The notes under the pieces were generated by a model. The model saw only the letters and a program-made list of their open reading frames with translations. It was not told the origin of the DNA and ran no database searches. 64,000 nt of DNA from Simmondsia chinensis (Eukaryota; Streptophyta; Magnoliopsida; Caryophyllales; Simmondsiaceae). This document shows, in pieces, positions 10,596 through 21,600 of the stretch (positions are counted from its first letter, which is position 1; each line of letters begins with the position of its first letter). Both the position numbers and the translations under genes were made by a program. The stretch is from positions 34,487,938 to 34,551,937 of the forward strand of contig JAGTTD010000001.1 in NCBI GenBank assembly GCA_018398585.1. The letters are read 5' to 3'.

Positions 10596-11544
10596 AAGTG
10601 TTTGGTTGAAGAACTATTAGCATACAAACAACTAACGAGGAAGATAACAGACACAAGACTATGTTAAGAAAGTTCAATTCAAGAGCGTAATATGATGATG
10701 GCTCATTTAATTGAACTAGATTTCTTGATGCAAATTTTGATAGCCAATCTTGACAAGATATGATCCTGACTTGCTTATCAAGATCTTTCAATTAGTTTAG
10801 GCTAGATACATTAAGTAATAGAGATTGCTCATTATCCAAACAGATAAAAGTACAGTTTGAGAGAAAAGGTGTCATGAGAACTGAGGGAAGAGTCCACCTA
10901 GTATAAGCATATATCTCAGGAATTAGGAATCTCAAGAGAGAAAATAAAACATGAGTCAGAATAGGTTTGTCTCTTTTATAAACACACTGGACGTTAACAC
11001 ATAAAAAGGAATTGCCTCGGTACTTACATACTATTGTTGCCAATATCGAAAAATAACATCGCATGGTATTTGATATCATATCTCCTCTAGTTGTGACTAG
11101 TAGTTAGTTCACTAATGTTTTGATGAATGGGTTTTAAGTAAGGACATCAAGAGATAGTTGTTTAAGTGAGAAAATGTAGTTTTGATTTTGGGTAACTATT
11201 TTAATGTACTTTATAAATTTGATTTCTTCCTGCTATTTGTTTCAAATAGTTTTTTAGTTATTTTTCAAAAAAATGTACTGATAGCTAAAATAAATAAATT
11301 GTTTATTCAAAAAGGTACATTGGTAGATAGTTGACTTATTTTAATCAAAACTATATTAATGGAGATTTATTAGAGCTAGGCTATGTAACCGCATCAAAGA
11401 AGAATTTCTAGAAACCACATAGCTTTTAACTAGTACTTAATATTAGGTCACACTAATCTAGTATGATTCAAAAACTAGGTTGATATGTCTTATGTGATCA
11501 TTAAGTACTAAAATAATAAGCAGTATGTGAATCGTGTTCGAATA
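10596..11544. other. Unassigned sequence between the MITE and copia relic
   Basis: AT-rich. Minus-strand frames of 68 and 95 codons at 10585-11079 show no domain. The last 150 bp may be the decayed gag-pre-integrase part of the copia relic that follows, but I cannot align it with confidence. Confidence 0.4.
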
Positions 11545-13255
11545 ATGGTGACTGAAAGATCCTTTAAGAGTAAAGGCAATAGAGCCACTAAGCTTCCAGG
11601 ACTAGTTCATAAAATGTTTATGGACTGCCAAAAGTTCAAGCGAGTGGAAGCGAATAGTATTTCATAAAATTTTTATGAATGTGTACTTGGTTAGTTGACA
11701 TATGGAGATACCTATGAAGACTGAAGTCTTGAATCATTTGAAAAGTTCAAAGAAATAAAGACAAAAGTTGGGGTCAATTATGTAATTATATCAAGCCACT
11801 TTGATTAGATAGAAGTGGAGTATATGAAGACGACTCTTAATTTTTTTTCGTTACTGCAAAGTGTTGCAGAAAGAATCAATAATGTTTTATTGAATATGGT
11901 AAGATTCATATGATGAGTCATCAACTTATGAAAAAGGTTTGTTATGCAAGAGGTGTTAGAAAGTGTTCTAAAAGTACAACAAATAGACTGAGTTGGATAG
12001 ACTGACAGTATGAGATACTGTGTCTCTAAGGCTTGATACAACTTATAGTGTGGATAATGTATTAGATATATCTTCAACTAGGTTATTATAACACTAAGTA
12101 CATGAGAGCTTTGGTGTGGTAGGAGTATGGTCAGGCCACTTGACGAATTCATGTCTTCAGTCGTAGCGGTTAAGCAGAATGGTGAATCCAATCGTTTAGA
12201 CCATAATGGGACTCTTAAATATAAAGATGCAGATAAATGGGTTAGGGCATAAAAAGTTGAGTTAAAGTAATTATATTTTAACTAAGTTTTGAGCTTGTAG
12301 AGGCTTTGAAAGACATTCAGTCCATTAGACTGGATTTGAATGGATCTACCAGCATATGGAGTTCATTGGACAAGAAGGTAGAGACCTTCAACGCTAGATT
12401 GATGGCAGTAGGTTAATTCCCAATAGGAAGCAATCATCTTTGTTGAGACCTTCTAGCTAGATGCTATGTTTAAGTCCATAAGGCTACTGTTATCCATTAT
12501 ATCTCATTGTGATGTGGTATGGCAATGGAAATCAAGACAACATTCTTTGAACATTCATCTTGTTAAGCTTTCATATATGATACAACTAGGCACGTTTGTT
12601 GCTAAGCGTCAGGAGCATATAGTAAGTAAACTATGGAAGTCTATTTAAAGCATCTTATTCATTGAATATTAGATTCAGTGACGGTTAATCAAGTCAAGGG
12701 GACTTCAGTCGCTTGTTACTGAACCATGAGTGTATGAGTGACCTGAAAAGAAGGTGAAGACTTTTTAAATGTTGTATATATATGTCGTTATACTCACTAA
12801 GAATGATGTAGAATTGGCATAAGGACTTAAGATTTAATAGTCCAATTAGTTTGAAAATAAAAGACCTAGGACGAGCACACTATATTTTCAGGATCAAACT
12901 TATGCGAGATTCAAAAGAAAGAATGTGAGTTTGTTAAGGGTCGTTTGTTTTAAAAGGGAGTTTTGACTTATACGTCAGGATTCTTGTCTAGTATGTTGTG
13001 GAGTCATTTTATGGCGAAGAGTGAAGCAGTCTTGTATTGCTTATTTCATTATGGATGTTGGGTGCATGATAGCTCTAAAGTTATTGAGTAGACTAGTTGA
13101 CTCAGTAGGTTCCTAGTAAGCGGAAGCATGTGAGCAAAAGAGTGAGACAGTGGCAAATCAATATTGGTTAAAGTTTTTAGTTAAAGAGTTGACAGATCCC
13201 CAATGGATAGTTCTGCAATGCACTCTATCTGGGTTTAATGACAAGTGAGAGATTG
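11545..13255 (+). pseudogene. Decayed copia pol: integrase, RT, RNase H
   Basis: Heavily mutated Ty1/copia polyprotein with many stops. Integrase remnants come first: TERSFKSKGNRATKLPGLVH near 11550, a DRGGEY-like stretch near 11800, and a LLNMVR stretch near 11890. RT follows (DADKWV near 12230, SIRLLLSIISH near 12480, then a region matching the KTAFLNG / SIYGLKQ part in shifted frames near 12540-12660). The conserved end of RT (RDSKER-like at about 12905) is next, then degraded RNase H. The relic ends at a GTGAGAGAT polypurine-like tract immediately before a TGTTGG LTR start. Confidence 0.75.
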
Positions 13256-13650
13256 TTGGAATAGGTGTCCTGGAAAACTTAATTAGTTACTTATAAAAAT
13301 TAAATAAATGGAATTGTTTTATTTAAGTCTAAAAATGGTTGCTTGTGTGAATAAGGTTCTCCCCTTCCTGTACATAAACTTTGTCTTTATTGGGCTTACG
13401 ACTAATTCTTTGATGAAGCCTTGGCTGGTAATAAAACATTGGCAAGATTGAGGCTCCACGACAAGATATATTGGTCTCTAATCTCAAATTATTTAATGAA
13501 AGAAAAAGACTGCTTATCCAACATCACAAGCTTGAATATTCTAACTCTTGAGTGAATATATCTCTTTGTTAACAACAACCACCAACCACATGGTCGAGCG
13601 GTGAAATATATGCAGCCTTATCCTTTCAGGATGCTACCCTAAAGAGAATA
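13256..13650 (+). mobile_element. Start of the 3' LTR of the copia relic
   Basis: TGTTGGAATAGGTGTCCTGG directly follows the polypurine-like AAGTGAGAGAT, a junction typical of plant copia elements. The 3' end of the LTR is not evident; I give a nominal limit where recognisable texture stops. Confidence 0.55.
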
Positions 13651-15600
13651 TATCTCATTGTTAAAAAAGCCCTAATTAAATATTGTTTATTGTCATTGAT
13701 TATATATGTTCAAGTGACCAAATGCTACATCAACACTCTTCTAGTTGCTTTCAACAAGCATGCTGCTTTTTTCATGCATTTGTCAGACATAATTCCTTTT
13801 TTTTTTTTGCCGACTATTCTGTCGTTCTATAAAATTCTGGTACTGCAATTATTGATTGAGCCAATTTTGATAGCCTTGATCAGTTCTAAGTTCCATTAAT
13901 AAACACTTGTTACTAAAACATGTTTGTTTCCTTTTTCATGCATTCTCATAGAAGATTACTTCCATTTCATCATTGACATGAAATTCAAATAAACAACACA
14001 AGCAGTATTAGAGAAGTGTATTTCTATTGTTGTATTGCCATTGTTTAGCTTGAATTTGAGTCCTTTATTAGTATTTTTTTACGTCATGGATGGAATGTTT
14101 ATATCTTAAGTAATGTTAAATCATTCATTATGATTGATGTAAAAAGAGATGATCTATTTGTCCTTATTTTATAAACTCGGAGAAGTACTAATTAATTTTG
14201 TTGGATCAAATGAGTATTGATGGTTGAATTTCTCGTGAACAGATTTTAGGTGCTGAAGCTTTGAGGTGACTCGCATTTTTCTTTAACTTATCAAAAACAA
14301 GCGACTTGCTTTCTTCAACCATTTAGATATTACTTTCTATTGTCCTCTCTCTTGGAGTTGATATATGTGCTTCATTTTTTGGCAGTAAAGTCCCTGAAGA
14401 ATTTGTTTAGAAGCATCTGAGAAATGGAAATGCACCTGCACCATTTTTAGCTTTGCATGGTAATCTAATCCTCTTTTCCTTTACGTATTACAATTCTAAT
14501 AGTTTAATTTTTATGATTTTGATTGCATTGCCATCCCAGTTGGATACATTTGTCTAGTATAATCAATATATTTATGTCATTGGTATCTTTTATTGAGTTT
14601 GCTTGACAACTGTTGAACTTGTCAAAAAGGTTGGTGACTGCTATAGGTTTAAGTTATTTGCTCTGAGTTTTGATTTTGTTTTCCTTCGAATTGAAAATAT
14701 TTATTTTCCTAATGCTCCCACTTTTTGATATATAGACTTTGAGTGGGGTATTTATGTCCTTATGGCTTGGGTTTTCAATCTGACTTGGTGAAATGGCCTT
14801 AGCCATTCAACTTGGTTTGATCCATCGCATATCCAAGTTCGGCCAGGTTATGTTGATTAAGGTGACTCAAGTCTTTGTTCTGCTCATTATCTTCTAATTT
14901 GAAAAGATACATGCAGAAATGCATTCTGGAGATACATTTTGTTGATAGGAAATTTCTGGTGCAATGTGACATGATTTTGATATGCGTAAGGATATTTAGC
15001 ATTGTCTCACTATTAAGACCTACTCAAGTGGTAAAATACTATCGTTGTTGTGTTCCTCTGATGAGATGTTTGGTTTAAAATCTACATCCCCTCTTATCTC
15101 TTCTCCAAACAAAATTGGAGTTTGCCATTCACCATCCACCATCCATGCTCTCATTTTGTAGTTCATAATCGTTTGTTGTCACTCGAGTTTGTTCAAGTTC
15201 ACACTAATTTGAGTTCATTGTCATTCTTTGTTGTTCGTCGACCTGATTGTTGGTTCTACTTTTTCATGTCATGGCTATTGTTTCTATGGGGCGAGGGGGG
15301 AAGATCGAGGAGTTATAATTAATAAATTTTGTTTAATGATTTGATGCTGAGATAACAATAAATTTCTAACATGACTATTGTGTTTATTCTTTTTAGGCTT
15401 TGGAAGACTTGAAATTCAAATTCTTGTTTTTTGTTCAAACATTTGTTTATGAACATCAATGAATTTGTAGTTTTTTGCTAAGTTAGGTAACAAATTATGG
15501 ATGTACCTTTTAGTGTCCCTTCGATTTAAATTGTGGAATGTTAGTACTTGGACATTGAAGTATCAATGACATCTTTTTTTTTTTTTAATGGAAATTTGTT
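13651..15600. other. Unassigned, with a possible exon relic near 14390-14460
   Basis: Mostly AT-rich with no intact frame. At 14382-14460 a segment flanked by a pyrimidine tract plus GGCAG and by GTAATC translates to KVPEEFV, one stop, then KHLRNGNAPAPFLALHG. A short piece ending in AAGCTTTGAG|GTGACT at about 14255-14272 could be the preceding exon. This would fit a degraded, intron-containing host gene fragment, but I do not recognise the protein, and the stop argues against function. Confidence 0.25.
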
Positions 15601-15639
15601 GGTACATTCAATGATATGTACAGCTTGTTTCTATATGTA

Positions 15640-15850
15640 AAGGTTATACTATGTGATTGAACAGGTGCTATAAACAACATGAAAATTGTGGTTATACTAT
15701 ATGGATGTAAAGGTGTCATAAAGGACCAAGAAAACGTTGTCATGTTATAAGGACGTACAAATATTATAAATAATCCAAAAATTGTCATCATATTACATGA
15801 ATGTAAAAGTATTTATTAAATGAAAATTGTGCTACATGAATGTACAGGGT
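15640..15850. repeat. Degenerate ~48-bp tandem repeats
   Basis: Four to five imperfect units of the form 'TTGT(G/C)NTATTACATGNATGTAAAAGT...AAA' run into the CACTA terminus. They may be subterminal repeats of that element. Confidence 0.5.
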
Positions 15851-16394
15851 CTTAACAAACGATAAACGTCGGCATTATAATTGTGTTTGTTGGTGGAGAA
15901 CATTTTTAGCGACAACTGTTGTTGTCGTTAATTGGTAAAAAATGCTTTAAAGATGGTTAATTGTTTGCTATTCTTCATCAATGGCAGTCCATATTATTTA
16001 AACTATTTTCTATTTGCGAAAACTTTTAACGACCGGTTCTGTTGTTGTAAAAACTGTCTTTTATGGTAGTTTATCTCTATAACGATGGCAATTGTTGTCG
16101 TTATTAACTGACTCTTTAACGGCAGTGCCACTTGATGTTAAAGATTTCACTTTTAACGACCACTTATGCTGTCGTTATTGATTTCACTTTAACAACAAAC
16201 AAACTTTACCATCGTTAATACTTTTTAGCGACGGCAACGTCTAGTGGTTGTTGATCCAAAAATTATTAACGTCGAAATCAATTATGACAGTGAACGACGG
16301 GAAGTTTTTTTTTGTCGTTAATAGCATTAACGACGGGAAATAAGGCTTTTAACAACGACAATAACCATCGTTATTGACCCTTGTTCTTGTAGTG
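15851..16394. mobile_element. CACTA (En/Spm-like) transposon terminus
   Basis: The right end is TTCTTGTAGTG (16384-16394), the exact reverse complement of the CACTACAAGAA terminus of plant CACTA elements. Upstream are at least eight copies of the TTAACGACGG / GTCGTTA motif in both orientations, the usual subterminal transposase-binding array. The 3-bp duplication would be CTA (16395-16397). I could not find the matching left end, so the element is truncated or its other end has decayed. No transposase sequence is present. Confidence 0.8.
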
Positions 16395-16397
16395 CTA

Positions 16398-17505
16398 CTA
16401 GAGGGGTTAATTATCGTAATAAAAGTTATTTGGGAAGGCTTGAGTGAATATATTTAATTCTAGAGTGCTGAAAAACTTATTTAGTAGAATTATGTTTTCT
16501 AAATGGTAATCAATTGTTATTATGAGATGATAATTAGATTTGACTCATTTTGAGCTAGAGTTAGATTGTCCCCGAGGTCCCTTCGTAAGCCTCAACGTAA
16601 GCGCTGTTTGAAAATATTTAAATTGAAATGATGGGATAAATTATTTGTTGATAAGATAAATAAATTAACTTTACTAAACATAATTTATGAGATGAATTAT
16701 TTATTTATTATATTAATAAACTAATTTAAAAGAAATAAATAATAAACTTACAAGATGAATCATTTATTTATGAGATGAATATAAAATATCATAAATATCG
16801 TACTTAAACAAAACGTGAAATGCAAAAGAGAATTATCTTGTATGATGTCACCAGCAGAATTTTTTATTTTTATTTTTTTTTGTAATTTTTTTGCGTGTGC
16901 TATGTGTAGTCGCCGAGATATTTTCTGTTATATATACACGATATTTACTGTGAGAAATTCAAGATTTAAGTTTTGCAACCTGATTTTCTTTTATGACAAA
17001 AATTCTAAAATTATTTAAGAGGTTTTTCAAATTATTTTTTTGGCATAATTTTTCTAAAAAGTTATTTATTAAAAAAGATTAAAGGAAAAATTTTATTTAA
17101 AAATTTTTCGTAAGTTAAATATTTTTGAAACTCATACTTCAAGTGCTAAAAGATGTCATTGGAAAGAAGATCTTGAGGTGTGAATATGTTCTTCTTCTAA
17201 TTTCAGATTTTTAAGACGGAGTTGGATGCACGCGTCAGGTATATTTAACTTCAGTGTTTAATATTTAATTTTTTTTTTTCTTTATGTCTTTAATTATGCA
17301 TACTATGTTTATATACATACATATATATTTTATTTGATGCTTTCCGTTTGTCATATTATAAACTTATTAGAGTAAAATCTAAATCTAATTAAATAGTTTA
17401 ATTAAGTTAGTACTTTAGATTTAAAATTAAGAATTTTAAATTGATTTTTCCCTGTGCCCGCTCAAGCCGACTTCGGGAAAAGTTTTTAAATATGTTCCCA
17501 ACAGG
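16398..17505 (+). mobile_element. Copia-like LTR copy, same family as 1-713
   Basis: From about 16770 this copy is homologous to 1-713, and it ends in the same ...TTCCCAACA. Its first 210 bp (16398-16610) recur at 17544-17735, so LTR-like units lie almost head to tail here. It is AT-rich with no coding capacity. Confidence 0.65.
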
Positions 17506-17540
17506 TAGTCGAAGTTGTTTTTAGTCATCGATTCTAATAG

Positions 17541-17820
17541 CGGGGTTAATGACAATAATAAAAGTTATTTTGGAATTCTTGAGTGAATATATTTTGTTCT
17601 AGAGTGCAACAACATGTATTTAGTGGAATTGAGTATTGTTAAATGGTAATCAATGTTATCAAGTATTGGTAATTATATTTAACCCATTTAAAGTTAAAAT
17701 TAAGTTGTTCTTGAGGTTCCTTTGCAAGTTTTAACTTCCTATGTAAATTTTGCTAAACATATACTTCGTGAGATAAATTTATATTTTTGGGAAAATGCTT
17801 CAAATTTTATTTTACATAAA
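17541..17820 (+). mobile_element. Second LTR copy, 5' part (interrupted)
   Basis: Homologous to 16395-16760, with shared GGGGTTAAT, AATAAAAGTTATTT and GAGTGAATATATTT and then CTAAACATA. Similarity stops near 17800 and resumes at 19535, so this LTR is split by 17821-19534. Its CTAATAGCGGGGTT corresponds to the CACTA target in the neighbouring copy, but without a transposon. Confidence 0.6.
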
Positions 17821-17879
17821 ACTTTGAAAAAGGGCGATAAAGAATGCGTGGAGATTCAATCGCTATTGGAAGGACAGTA

Positions 17880-18060
17880 CGAGCCCGCCACAGCGCTAGG
17901 CAAGCTATCATTGACGCAATGATGACGTCAGCGGCTATGGGTCAAAAGCGATACAGATGCAGATGAATTTTCTGTGACGTCATTGTGAAGTTAGCATCTT
18001 CCCTTTGCATTCTATTTATACGCGTATTTTACATTGAAAATAAAGTTAGTTGGGCGCACA
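17880..18060 (+). promoter_or_regulatory. bZIP-motif cluster with TATA box
   Basis: TGACGCAATGATGACGTCA (about 17913-17931) carries two TGACG cores spaced like an as-1 element. A further TGTGACGTCATTG lies near 17975, TATTTATACGCG near 18013 and AATAAAG near 18050. This order (paired TGACG, TATA, early poly(A) signal) is the layout of a retroelement or pararetrovirus-like promoter. What it drives is unknown; the next recognisable coding sequence is the LINE fragment. Confidence 0.4.
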
Positions 18061-18147
18061 GTTTTCTCCCACAAAAAACCCTAAAATTGTTTTGGGACAT
18101 TATCAAAAAATATAGCTTAGCCAAAGGGTAAATACTACAAAAAGGCA

Positions 18148-18950
18148 ATGAGACCTGCTATGGCTTACGGAGCAGAGTGCTGGCCAGTAAAGTGTCATCA
18201 CACTCAGAAGCTCAAAGTGGCGGAAATGAGGATGTTAAGATGGATGTGTGGACACACAAGGAAGGACATGATGAGAAATGACGTCATAAGAAGTAAAGTA
18301 GGCGTCACCCCGATAGAGGACAAGCTGAGGGAGCAACGGCTGCGGTGGTTTGGGCATGTTAGGAGGAGACCCACCGACGCCCTTGTAAGGAGATGCGAGC
18401 AACTCCATATTATAGATGGAAAGAGACGGAGAGGCCGGCCTAAGAAGAGATGGATGAATACGATCCGACGGGACCTAGCATATCTCAACCTGAATGAAGA
18501 GTTGGCCCTAAATAGAACTCAGTGGAGGATTAGTATAGGTGTACCAGATGTAGCTGAGTAGGAGCATCGTGCTATAGTAGGCTTGTACTACTAACAATGA
18601 ATGCCTTTCCGTGTTCCGGCATGGTTTGGCTGCCAGTGCTCCTACGGTTGGATGGAGACTACTCGACAGATGCGAATAGAAGAAGAGGCCGGCCAAACCA
18701 AAATTGACCAGAGGTGTCTAGAGTGTACTAGAGATTCACCATTGCCCGTCAGCAGATGCGTACATCTACGTATAGGGATATCTAATCCTCCACTTGAGAC
18801 TACAAGATATAGAAGAATTCCATGAAGGCAATCCAACAGGATCTCGCTTACCCCAACCCAAAAGAAGTGACGGCCCTAGTTTGAGCTTAGTGGAGGAAGA
18901 GTATAGGGATATCTAATATATCTGTGTAGGTGCATTCAGCAGCGGTAAAC
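18148..18950 (+). pseudogene. RTE-type LINE, C-terminal ORF fragment, part-duplicated
   Basis: The 137-codon frame 18148-18561 is the conserved region downstream of the RT of plant RTE-clade LINEs: [56 protein letters not shown]. The element is 5'-truncated, since neither endonuclease nor RT is present. A second degenerate copy of the tail follows at about 18640-18930: a GRPNQ-like motif near 18690, and a frame around 18815-18920 paralleling [21 protein letters not shown]. The C-terminus is therefore partly duplicated. Non-functional. Confidence 0.85.
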
Positions 18951-19534
18951 TGTAACAGGCTAGTTTGTGTATACATAGTACGGGTGTTGGTTTAGTCGCT
19001 TAGGACTCCTAGGATCAAGCACTGTGGGATATAGCGTCATTCTCTATACTCCACTCTTCTCTATTACGCTACACTCTCCCACTCTCTCTCTATCTCTCCC
19101 TCTTTCACTCCACCCCCCTTTTGTCTCTCTCTCTCTCTCTCTCTATCTCTCTCCCCCTATCTCTCTACTCTCTGTTACACTCTAACCCACACTATGATTG
19201 CACTAGGGCACATGTATAACCCCCCCCCCCCCCCCCCCCCCTCCCTCTCTCGTGCTTGTATGCTCCCACGTGCATACATACTTAGATACTTGCATGCTTA
19301 TTTCACTAATTCATGTATGAATTCATTGGTGATAAACTAATTATTTACTTGCAGGCAAACACACAACCATCCTTAAGTAGATCAAATAAAAGGTTGGGGG
19401 ACCTCGGAAACAGTCTCTCGTCAGGGTCTCTCCCTGAGGGGGTAAGACTGCGTACATCCTTCACCTCCTAGACCCCACACGAGCGGGAGCCTTCCAGGCA
19501 CTAGGTTTGTCGTCGTTGTTGTTGTTGTTGTTGT
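18951..19534 (+). mobile_element. RTE LINE 3' UTR and (TTG)n tail
   Basis: Contains the standard 3' end of plant RTE LINEs: GGGACCTCGGAAACAGTCTC near 19396, GGTAAGACTGCGTACATC near 19440, AGACCCCAC, then a terminal (TTG)n (19513-19534). A CT-rich stretch (19061-19200) and a C22 run (19220-19241) lie within. The tail sits inside a copia-like LTR, whose sequence resumes immediately after it. Confidence 0.85.
19220..19241. repeat. C22 homopolymer after a (CT)n-rich tract
   Basis: Twenty-two consecutive C preceded by about 140 bp of CT microsatellite-like sequence (19061-19200). Confidence 0.95.
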
Positions 19535-19975
19535 ATATTTTTTGTAGAAAAAAAATTTCAAAAAGGTTTAGGAAAAGATTTTTGTTTTGAAATATTTTCC
19601 CAAACTAACTATAGTGGGAGCCCACCCTCATATGCAAAGGACGTCATCGCAACGAAGGCGTTGAGGTGTCAAGAAATTGTCTTCTAAGACTTCATATCTT
19701 CTGACTCATATTGGAGTTCCCGTTGCAAGCATATCACTAAAATTTTGACTTTAATGTTTTTTCCTTTATTTCGTTTGTTCTATATACTATATTTATATCC
19801 ATTTGTTATCATTTTTTCGTTTGTTATGCTATGAAACCATCAGAGTAAGATCGAGATTTAATTAAATAGTTTAATTAGATAAAACTTTTAGCTTTAAAAT
19901 TAAGATTTTAAATTTATTTCCGCTAATTCCTGCTCTAGTCAATTGAGGAAATATTTTTGAAATATTCCTAACAAA
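19535..19975 (+). mobile_element. Second LTR copy, 3' part (resumes after LINE)
   Basis: Homologous to 17040-17505 and to 330-713 (shared TTGAGGTGTCAAGA, TTAAATAGTTTAATTA, terminal AACA). With 17541-17820 it forms one LTR interrupted by the LINE and the adjoining promoter-like segment. Confidence 0.65.
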
Positions 19976-20019
19976 TGCTACATGTCATATAGTATTAAGC
20001 AGGGAGAGCAGGACCCTGA

Positions 20020-20400
20020 ACTAGTGACTACAGAGCCTCTGGTGAGGAGGATTGAAAGAGAATCAAAGTCATTAATAATGTATTCTAATTTTGATTAAGT
20101 TCTTACTGATGAAGAAGTTTGAGAGGTTCAACGAAGTGTAAACATGCAAGGACAACAATAATTGGGGGAAATCAATGGAGGAAGAGTTCAATTTTTTGGA
20201 GAAGAATGGAACGTATGAGTCAGTTGATCTTATTATGTGTAGAAAAGCACTTCAACACAAGAGGCATTCAAGCTAAAAAAGAGTGGTGATTAGCTAGTGA
20301 AACATAAGGTTCGATTGGTGGTGAAAGGCTTCAATGAATGGGATGCATTTTGTGAGATTTTCATATCGGTTATTTGTTTACACTGAACTCGAGCGAGTTG
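20020..20400 (+). pseudogene. Copia pol relic, N-terminal RT part
   Basis: Degenerate copia linker/RT: EEFNFLEKNGTYE, then KHKVRLVVKGFN near 20300, with several stops. Together with 21600-22850 it represents one RT-RNase H region split by about 1.2 kb. Confidence 0.6.
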
Positions 20401-21600
20401 GAATGATGTCATTTAAAAGGATACGTTCACAACATGCGAAGCCATGCGCAAGGCATAATTGGCTTTGGACCTAGAAGTAGCGGTGTCTTGAGTCCAGCTA
20501 CTTGACAACATCAAGCCTTTTAATAATAGCACCTTGAGATGACAACAAAGGCCAAAGAGGCTCACGCTCAAGGTAGTTACTAGGAGTTTTTGGGGAAAGG
20601 GGATGCCTAAGCTTGAGCCAATTATTTGGAGTCCAAAGAATGGTGGAAGGACATGGGAAGACCAAAGGGGCCTAGAGCACATTTGTCGATTCACATTCAA
20701 CACCAATGCAGCGTAGTAAAGAAAGGCTAACGTAGGAAAAAAATGCCCCATTTCTAGGGTGTAGTAGTTAGAATATTAGACTATAAATAAAACGACACTG
20801 TTCATGTTGTAAAGAGTCCAGCACCAGTTACAAGACTTCTTCATGTTTTTTGTAGCGCGCTTGTGCTTTATTTATTTCCCTCTTTTTACAAGTAGTAAAA
20901 CTCATAGCTTCTTATTTGATTTCTTCAAGGCAATATTTTTGCTTTTAATCTTTTCCCACAATCGATGAGTTAAGGTTAATTGTTTAAGTCTTTGACGGCT
21001 AAGCCTCGAGCTTGATTATGCTGGTTCTAACATTAGTGTCTTTGCCAAGTGAACCGGGTAAATTGAGGTTTGACTCACCATTTTGAGGCTTTAACGGCCA
21101 AAATATAGTTCACTTCAACTTTTTTCAAGCTTTAACTCATTCACACTAAAACAAGTTAAGGTCGGCAAGCCTAAAATTTGTTCACTCAGGCTTACAAGTA
21201 GACTGGTGAGCTTTTGACCTTATCTCTACCCGGTTCCTAGTATTTAAGTGTACAAGGTAAGATGTAGGTGGGCTGGGCTCCGTCAGTTCAACTTCCACCT
21301 GACTCCGATCTATATTCATTTTAATTTACTATATGGTATTTAACCTAAAACTCCACAAACATATAATTAGAATCTCTGTAATTGGAGCTAATGCAGAATC
21401 CACATATTAATTTCAAATTAAAGTCGGATTCACCAAAACCATCAACCAATTCAGAGGTAATTGATTGAGGTTGAACACGTGCAATTCGATAAATAAACTT
21501 GCTCTTAATTTGAGTCGTGTCCCATCTTTCATGTTTGTTTGATTTTGTATTTATGGCGACCCTACATACACTAAAACAGACAAAAAGAGCAAACAGTTAT
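20401..21600. other. Insertion-like segment inside the copia relic
   Basis: No homology to copia; it separates two consecutive parts of RT. It has a TATA-like TATAAATAAA at about 20780 and LTR-like texture, so it could be a solo LTR. I found no convincing terminal repeats or target duplication. The 112-codon minus-strand frame 20751-20413 has no recognised domain. Confidence 0.35.

Noticed and set aside
13550..13650. Possible tRNA-derived SINE (GGTCGAGCGGTG motif)
   Set aside because: Only one box-A-like stretch, with no box B, tail or duplication found.
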